A stretch of DNA of 64,000 nucleotides from Phragmites australis. Lineage: Eukaryota > Streptophyta > Magnoliopsida > Poales > Poaceae. Position numbers and translations under genes: made by a program. The stretch spans positions 15,225,819 to 15,289,818 of the forward strand of contig NC_084924.1 in assembly GCF_958298935.1 (NCBI RefSeq), read 5' to 3'. How positions within the stretch are numbered: the stretch's first letter is position 1; every line of letters begins with the position of its first letter. Below are positions 58,284-64,000 of this stretch, piece by piece. The notes beneath the pieces were generated by a model. It was not told where the DNA came from and did no database searches. It worked only from the letters and a program-made list of their open reading frames with translations.

Positions 58284-61200
58284 TGTCACACCCGATTTTA
58301 ACGGCCAAAACCAGATACGGCTTATGTGTGTCCAGGATGTTCAACACACATAAGGACGTCACAGGTGAAGTAACAAAAGCAATACTTTTATTAAATAAAC
58401 GTTAAACTCGTACATCAATTGACATATATTGTCTTCTATGAAGATATCTACAGCGAAACAGAAGCACTGGTGCCAACAACACCACAGGCAATCGACCGGA
58501 AGACACGCGCCTAGAACGTCACAACCTCGTCTTGATAGTTCTTAACATCTTCACTCACTGAGTAGCAGTACACATGGCATAGGAAAAATAGCAAGTGTGA
58601 GCACATGATGCGCTCAACAAGTGTGGGAAAGATAATGATATGCAGGCTTATAACAAGAATATGTTAACAAATGGTATTTTTGCGTAAATGCGAGTAATAA
58701 AAACATATTCAAACTCAAAAAGCATTAAACAATTATTAAGTGAATGTAACCCATACAGTTCAACACCTAGAATACAAGGCTTCCCACCTTGCATACCATA
58801 ACCGTCTAGTACTCCCTGTACTATAACCAAAACCACAACCATCTAGTACTCCATATACCAGAATCATATCCACAAACAAACTTATAGCCACAACCAAACT
58901 CATAACCACAACCCACTAATCATGTGAGGATCCAAGTCTCTCATAACCGTGAGCACGGCTATTATAACAATTTTTACACTCTACAGAGGTTGTCCAGCTT
59001 TCCCCACAAGTCATAATTTCCATGTTGCCGTGTTAGCTAGACACTTAACACACGCCAGTGATGTGTCGCCCGGAAAGTCACTACAAAGCCGTTACAAAGT
59101 TTCATCCAGTATGTGCATGCCCGCTAGGTTTCACCGCCGTCAAAGTGGCATTCACACCACCCAGAAGCCCCCTTTTGTGCCTTGTAGCTCCGAAAAGTTT
59201 TCACCCTTCCCTTCCACTACACATCTCATACCACTAACCAAATAGTTCTGGCCTTTACCGTCCCCACACAACCACTCTTCCGTTTGGCACGCACAAGACT
59301 GGAATCCACTAATTAATAGGCTAGGCCTGTCCCACACCAGGTCTCGTGGTTGGTACGATATTTCTTAGGTTGTCGCTCCACGAACTGGTTCTTACTTAGG
59401 TCACTTGAACAAACACTAACCCAACATCATAACTTCATCATCATCGACCCAACTTTGCTCAAGGCCTAATGTTCCATGTTGCTAAACCATTAACACATTA
59501 ACGACCATTGTTGCATATGTTTATTAGTCAAGATTATGACACTTCTCAACATCCCAAAAGCATGGCTAAGCAATCTACTCATAAAAGACACCTAACCATA
59601 AACCATCTAGGTTCCAAGGGATGATAAGGGAAAATCTAGGGGAAACCCTATCATAGGTGACTACTCATCATATTGACAGACACTGCATGCAATTTTGTAA
59701 AATAAAACATTTAAAAACATAGGTTCAATATGATCAAGGGCACTTCCCTTTTACCCAATGCTGCTCAGTGTTGTTGAAATTTTGGTTTTGAAGTCCTTTG
59801 AACTGCTCCGGAACGTTATCGACTAATCGCGAGAACTATCGACAAACAACACAATGGAAAACACTAAGAATAACATACCAAACATCATTAAAATACTTTA
59901 AAAACACTATGGTTGGATAGGGATGGTTTTAGAAATATTTAGATGCAAGAATCGCCTAAATCGGAGTTAAGATGAAAAGAGAACGGGCTTTCGGAAGATG
60001 GATTAGACTGAAAGGAAATACTGATTTTCCGGAACTATCTTCCTATGGGAAAGGTTTTATTGCGCAATCATTGTATCATACTTGACAACATTATTGCGCA
60101 ATATTCAAGAAGTGTAGGGCAGACCAGACTTCGCTGACTAGGCTAAGGAGAATGATGCGTGCTGACTTAGCATGCTATGCAAGTACCGTCTTGGATTAAA
60201 GAAGGGATACGCTGAGGTCTAGTATTGACCACCTATGATGGATAAAAAGGCCAAAGGTTACGCTTCTAGGTTAAGGATACTACTGGTGACTCTATGTAGC
60301 GGTGGTGGTTCGGGTTTCGTCGAGGATGGCGATCAGGCATGTGGCCACAAACATCGTTGTCAGCTTCAGTGGTGTTTCAGTGAGACGAGGGAAGCATAGC
60401 GTAGAACGTGAAAAGACTAACTCAACGTTATGGTTGGTTTTGGAAGGGGTCATCCGAGGTAGCAGCAAAACAGCGATGACTGCTTCTAGGTTTGGTGGTG
60501 ACCGCGAACAGATGCAGGAACAAAGGCGCTCGCATTCCCAGGAGATTGGCTATGAAATTTGAGAAACCGTTTGAACAAAGATGTTCATATATCCCGGGAA
60601 CACAATACTACAGTATAGTTTTTGGTAGATCATCCACTGAGAGGAAGAACAATCAGCAGAGATGAGACGGGTGATGGCTGCGACGTGCTGTGGTTGGTAA
60701 TGGTGTCCTGGTCGTGTCGCTGCACAAACGGGGTAGGGCTCCTAGGGTCACGTAGAAGACTCCATGGGACACGTCGTGACATGGTTGCTGCATCCATACG
60801 GCTTTCGGATTGACGGTGAACGAGAATGCAAATCCGGTGCGCGCGCAGAACGCGTTCAGAAACCGGACAGCGGGTATGTCGACCTTGATTGCGGTAGTTT
60901 AGTTGCTCTATTGGCCGACCTGGTTGGTGAGGGCATGGAGAACATCATGGGATATGCACCGGTGAAATGGCTTGGTGATTTGACCTCTGGTCAGTCGGGA
61001 ACATCGATGCCAATCAGCTACAGCGCGGCTGTCCCGCGGCTGTCTGCGACGGCAACGACTGTGGCGGCATAGATCGGGCTTTAGCCGGGGATAAGGCTTG
61101 GCTAGGGACTTAGTATGATGATAAAACAGTAGTAAGGGAGGAGAAGAAGGGGTCCTCACCTTGCTTTGATGGTCGAGGAAGAAGGATTCGAGGAGAAGAT

Positions 61201-62423
61201 GACGTAGCGCATCACGGGCGGCAGCGACGGCGGCTCCGGCGAACGGCGGCGCTCCGGCGACGCACGGACAGGGCAGCAGTGACTTCTAGGGCTTGGGGGT
61301 GTGGAATAGGGGTAGTAGATGGCATGCAACTCATATTTATAGGGCTAGGAGCGGCTGGATAAGATGGAGTCCAAACCGAACACGAATCGGATTCGAGTTC
61401 GAGTCGGTTACGGTTTTCTTTTTCGCAGCTCTCTATTCCGAGGATGATATCTCCATCGTCAGGACTCCAAATTGGACGTTTCTTGATTCTAAATTGTACT
61501 ACTCGAAACTATCTACAACTTTGGTAGTCATTGGAACTTCTGAAAACACCATCTAGATTTCCAAAAATGCACCACAAGATAAACTATTTGAACTCATACT
61601 CCTCTGTGCAGCACTGATTTCGGAGGCCATAACTCCTAGCTCCATTATCCAAAAGAGGACTTCCATAGGTTCATATCAAAGCTCTCGACGGGACCTACAA
61701 CTTTGGTATTGTCAAGATTTGTATTTGAGGCCATTTTGAACTCCGAAACGTCATGCGAAGATGAGGCTGTCCAAGACTTCGCGAAAATTTATAGATTTCG
61801 TGGATCCTTTGTTGGGCCATCTAGAAGATTTGGTTAAGGGTTTGGACTTGAGCAAGATTGAGCCCAAAAATATTTTAGATATATATAGGGTTTAGAAAAG
61901 AAACTTTTGCAACGAAATTTGGATAGGGTTTGAATTTGAATTGAGTTTGGAGTGAATTTAAGAGAAACGAAAAAGATGAGGTTGAACAAGAATAGGAGTA
62001 GATAAGGAATTTGAATTTGGATTTGGATAGAATTTGAGAAAGATGAGAGATTGACTTTAAACAAGGATTTGGATAAGATTTGAATTGATCTAGAGAAGGA
62101 TCAGGTACGATTAAGGATTGAATAGATGATGAATTTAAAGATTTTGAATTCCAACCATTAAGATTCTTAACTTATTCACTACTGAGTTTTGTAAAAACCT
62201 TTTCAAAATATTTTTCACTCAAAACACCAAAGAGAAAGAAATTAAAAAGAACTCTAATGCATTTACCTAGCTCCTACCAAAACTCAGCATGCAATACGCA
62301 AGAAATAATAACATATATTGATTGATTAAGAAAATAGGTTTTAAACCTATACTACTGATTAAGCTATTCAATAATCTTGAAATTTTTTAAAAAGTTATAA
62401 ATTCTGAAAATCAGGGCGTTACA
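58284..62423 (-). mobile_element. Solo LTR, Tekay-like family, 4140 bp
   Basis: Begins tgtcacaccc and ends ggcgttaca like the Tekay-like LTRs, and is flanked by an exact duplication CCTAT (58279-58283 and 62424-62428). No internal region is present, so two LTRs recombined or one was lost. The first ~1.5 kb aligns in order with 26012-27500. The rest is more divergent and about 1.1 kb longer, so this is a distinct subfamily. TATA-like cctataaatatgag near 61333-61345 on the minus strand. Confidence 0.88.
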
Positions 62424-62588
62424 CCTATGCTCGACCAAATATTCCTTATAGTTTAGTCAGAGTCTAAGGAATAAGGCATCCCCGTTTTGGACCCTGTCGG
62501 GTCTTGTAATCATGTCGAGGTCGGAATTCAGGTTGTGCACGTCTCTTTCCACGGCTGCATAACTCTAGGTTGACCCCCTCATATCCCC

Positions 62589-62597
62589 TATAAATAT
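62589..62597 (+). promoter_or_regulatory. TATA box of the split LTR
   Basis: tataaatat inside cccctataaatatatg, in the U3/R part of the LTR. Confidence 0.6.
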
Positions 62598-62944
62598 ATG
62601 TTAGCCGTCATAGTTTAGCCTCGGGTTTGACTTAGATTATTCTGTTTTAGACAGTTTCGCCGTTTCTCGATTTGTTGAACCCCAAACTCGAGTACTTCAT
62701 TGGTAATTAGTAATATTAAGATTGCATCTACCTGTTCTTGCTTTTATTCTCGATCGCTTGCAGGAAAAACCTTCTTGGAGAGGTCAATCGTGTCTTGGCA
62801 CGGATGATAACCACGTAGTAGTGGTGTAGTGGTTGCGACGATTCTCGATTTGTTGTGTTCGGAGCCTTTGGATCATCAACGTCGAAGCTCTACCAATCGA
62901 CTTATCATATTAACTTTCGGAAGATTGGGCAAACGCGCATCAAG

Positions 62945-62956
62945 TGGTATCGAAGC
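62945..62956 (+). other. Primer-binding site
   Basis: tggtatcgaagc, two bases after the LTR end, a variant of the initiator-Met complement tggtatcagagc. Confidence 0.65.
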
Positions 62957-64000
62957 GTCGTTTGTCCGTTAGGTAATCTCAGTTATCCCCTTTGTTTAGT
63001 TTTGTTCCATTACCTAGAGTCTAGAAAAATTGCCCCACAAAAATATTTAGATCATAGTTTTTCCGCTGTCCAAACCACTTTGATCTTTTCGTAATTTTGT
63101 TTTCAGTTTTCGTGTTGTTAGTTTGAGTCCAACGTTGGTGTCTTTGTTGCCGGTCGAGTCATCGTGTTCTAGTTTCTAGTGTTAAGTCTTTGCTGTCTTA
63201 GTCGTCATGTATCTCGATTTGCCCTTGTCTACTTTAGTCGAGATTGTGTCACAGGCCGTGTCGACCACTAGTCAAGTTTGATCATCAACTTGGGTTCAAC
63301 TACTAGTCGTGTTCGACCACCTACTCCGCTTCGACCACTAGTTGGGTTCAACTACTAGTCGTGTTCGACCACCTACTCCACTTCGACCACTAGTTGGGTT
63401 CAACCATCTACTCGGGTTCGATCACTAGTCACTCCGACCACCCACTCGGGGTCCGACTAGGTACTCCGACCACCTAATCGTTGTGACCACCTAGTCGGAT
63501 TCGCCCACCTTCTCAAATCTGACCACTTAGTCAGAGTCGCCCACCTTCTCGGATCCGACCACCATAGCTGAATCAGAGGTAGCCAAAGTTCAGAGAGAGA
63601 GAGTATCTTTTTATTACCTTTATACCCCTGCTCTCCGGAAAAAGTTTGTGACCCATATAACTCTTTCAACTTAGAAAAATCAGTAGAAGAGTTTTGAGTT
63701 TGTGTCACATTCGAAAAAAAAGCAAGAAGCAAAGAGTGCCAAAAAAAAAGAAAGCAAAGAGTACAAAAAGAGAGAATTCAAAATAAAAAGAGAGAATCAG
63801 TTTGCATTGCGAATTTTGTTCCATTGTGCTTGTGTCCGATATAGTCTTCGGCTTACTTGAGCTAGTTCTAGGAATGTGATCGGGCCATCAACCGTGACGA
63901 GTACTGTGGACTTTTATTCAGCTTTGTTAATCTGATTTCATTAATTGTTATTCCTTGCTACTAAATATTGCCTATTCAAGCTACACCTTCTCTCGTTCAG
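62957..64000 (+). other. 5' leader region of the gypsy element running off the window
   Basis: Pyrimidine-rich leader-like sequence with no gag codons recognised before the window ends. The repeat array within is listed separately. Poly-A-rich runs of aaaaaagcaagaagc type at 63710-63790. Confidence 0.45.
63240..63560 (+). repeat. Minisatellite of ttcgaccacctactcg-type units
   Basis: About 17-bp units (cgaccacctactccg and cgaccactagttggg variants) arranged in a 52-bp higher-order period near 63309-63412, decaying to the right. Confidence 0.8.

Larger units (their letters stand above)
58150..62942 (+). mobile_element. LTR (split) of another gypsy element
   Basis: 58150-58283 plus 62424-62942 form one unit once the solo LTR and one CCTAT are removed. 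The right edge ...cgcgcatca is followed by a PBS, and a TATA box is present. The exact left edge is not resolved because no clear polypurine tract is seen before 58284. Confidence 0.55.

Noticed and set aside
63240..63560. Tandem repeats as a CRISPR or centromeric satellite
   Set aside because: Short degenerate units inside a retrotransposon leader and only a few copies.

Overview
This is eukaryotic, plant nuclear DNA. It is almost certainly a grass and probably a panicoid, but I cannot name the species. Evidence: TNP2-type CACTA transposons, Ty3/gypsy elements of the Tat and chromovirus (Tekay/Del-like) types, GT-AG introns, TATA boxes, a plant receptor-like kinase relic and a plant UDP-glycosyltransferase relic. 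I see no complete ordinary host gene, no rRNA or tRNA gene, no CRISPR array and no bacterial organisation. The window is a nest of transposable elements with short remnants of older sequence between them.

Layout. 1-987: the 5' end of a minus-strand LTR element (internal stub, PBS, LTR). 1589-2609: a small non-autonomous CACTA element. 2610-5973: low-copy-looking DNA with a possible 5'-UTR/first intron, a 392-bp hAT-type element with an 8-bp target-site duplication (TSD), and a UGT gene fragment. About 5974-17128: an 11-kb CACTA element. On its minus strand it carries a broken TNP2 transposase gene and an apparently intact seven-exon gene ending in a Ulp1-type (C48) cysteine protease domain; a captured receptor-like kinase fragment lies between them on the plus strand. 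17928-18599: a stray LTR.

18600-54100 is a second, older CACTA element split by a nested stack. A Tat-lineage gypsy element (19576-48036, TSD ACTAT) sits inside its TNP2 reading frame. That element holds a truncated Tekay-like copy in its 5' LTR (20642-24529) and a full-length Tekay-like element in its gag (26012-36506, TSD GGGAA). The Tat element has gag-pol on the plus strand and a spliced antisense gene (42816-45984) near its 3' LTR. 51008-53699 is another LTR-like block inside the old CACTA.

54226-64000: a degenerate hAT-like element, a Mutator-like N-terminal relic next to a subterminal repeat block, and the 3' end of a gypsy polyprotein followed by an LTR. That LTR is split by a 4.1-kb solo LTR (TSD CCTAT) and is followed by a PBS, a leader and a minisatellite.

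Order of events read from nesting and LTR divergence: old CACTA, then Tat, then the Tekay-like insertions. Nearly all stop codons in the Tat genes fall where CHG or CG cytosines would have been, which fits silencing by DNA methylation followed by deamination. The most unusual items are the intact protease gene in a CACTA whose TNP2 is dead, its internal copy of the subterminal repeats beside a TATA box, the captured kinase, the Tekay-like copy with its primer-binding site deleted at a TGACA microhomology, and an AT-rich patch inside the Tat reverse transcriptase.
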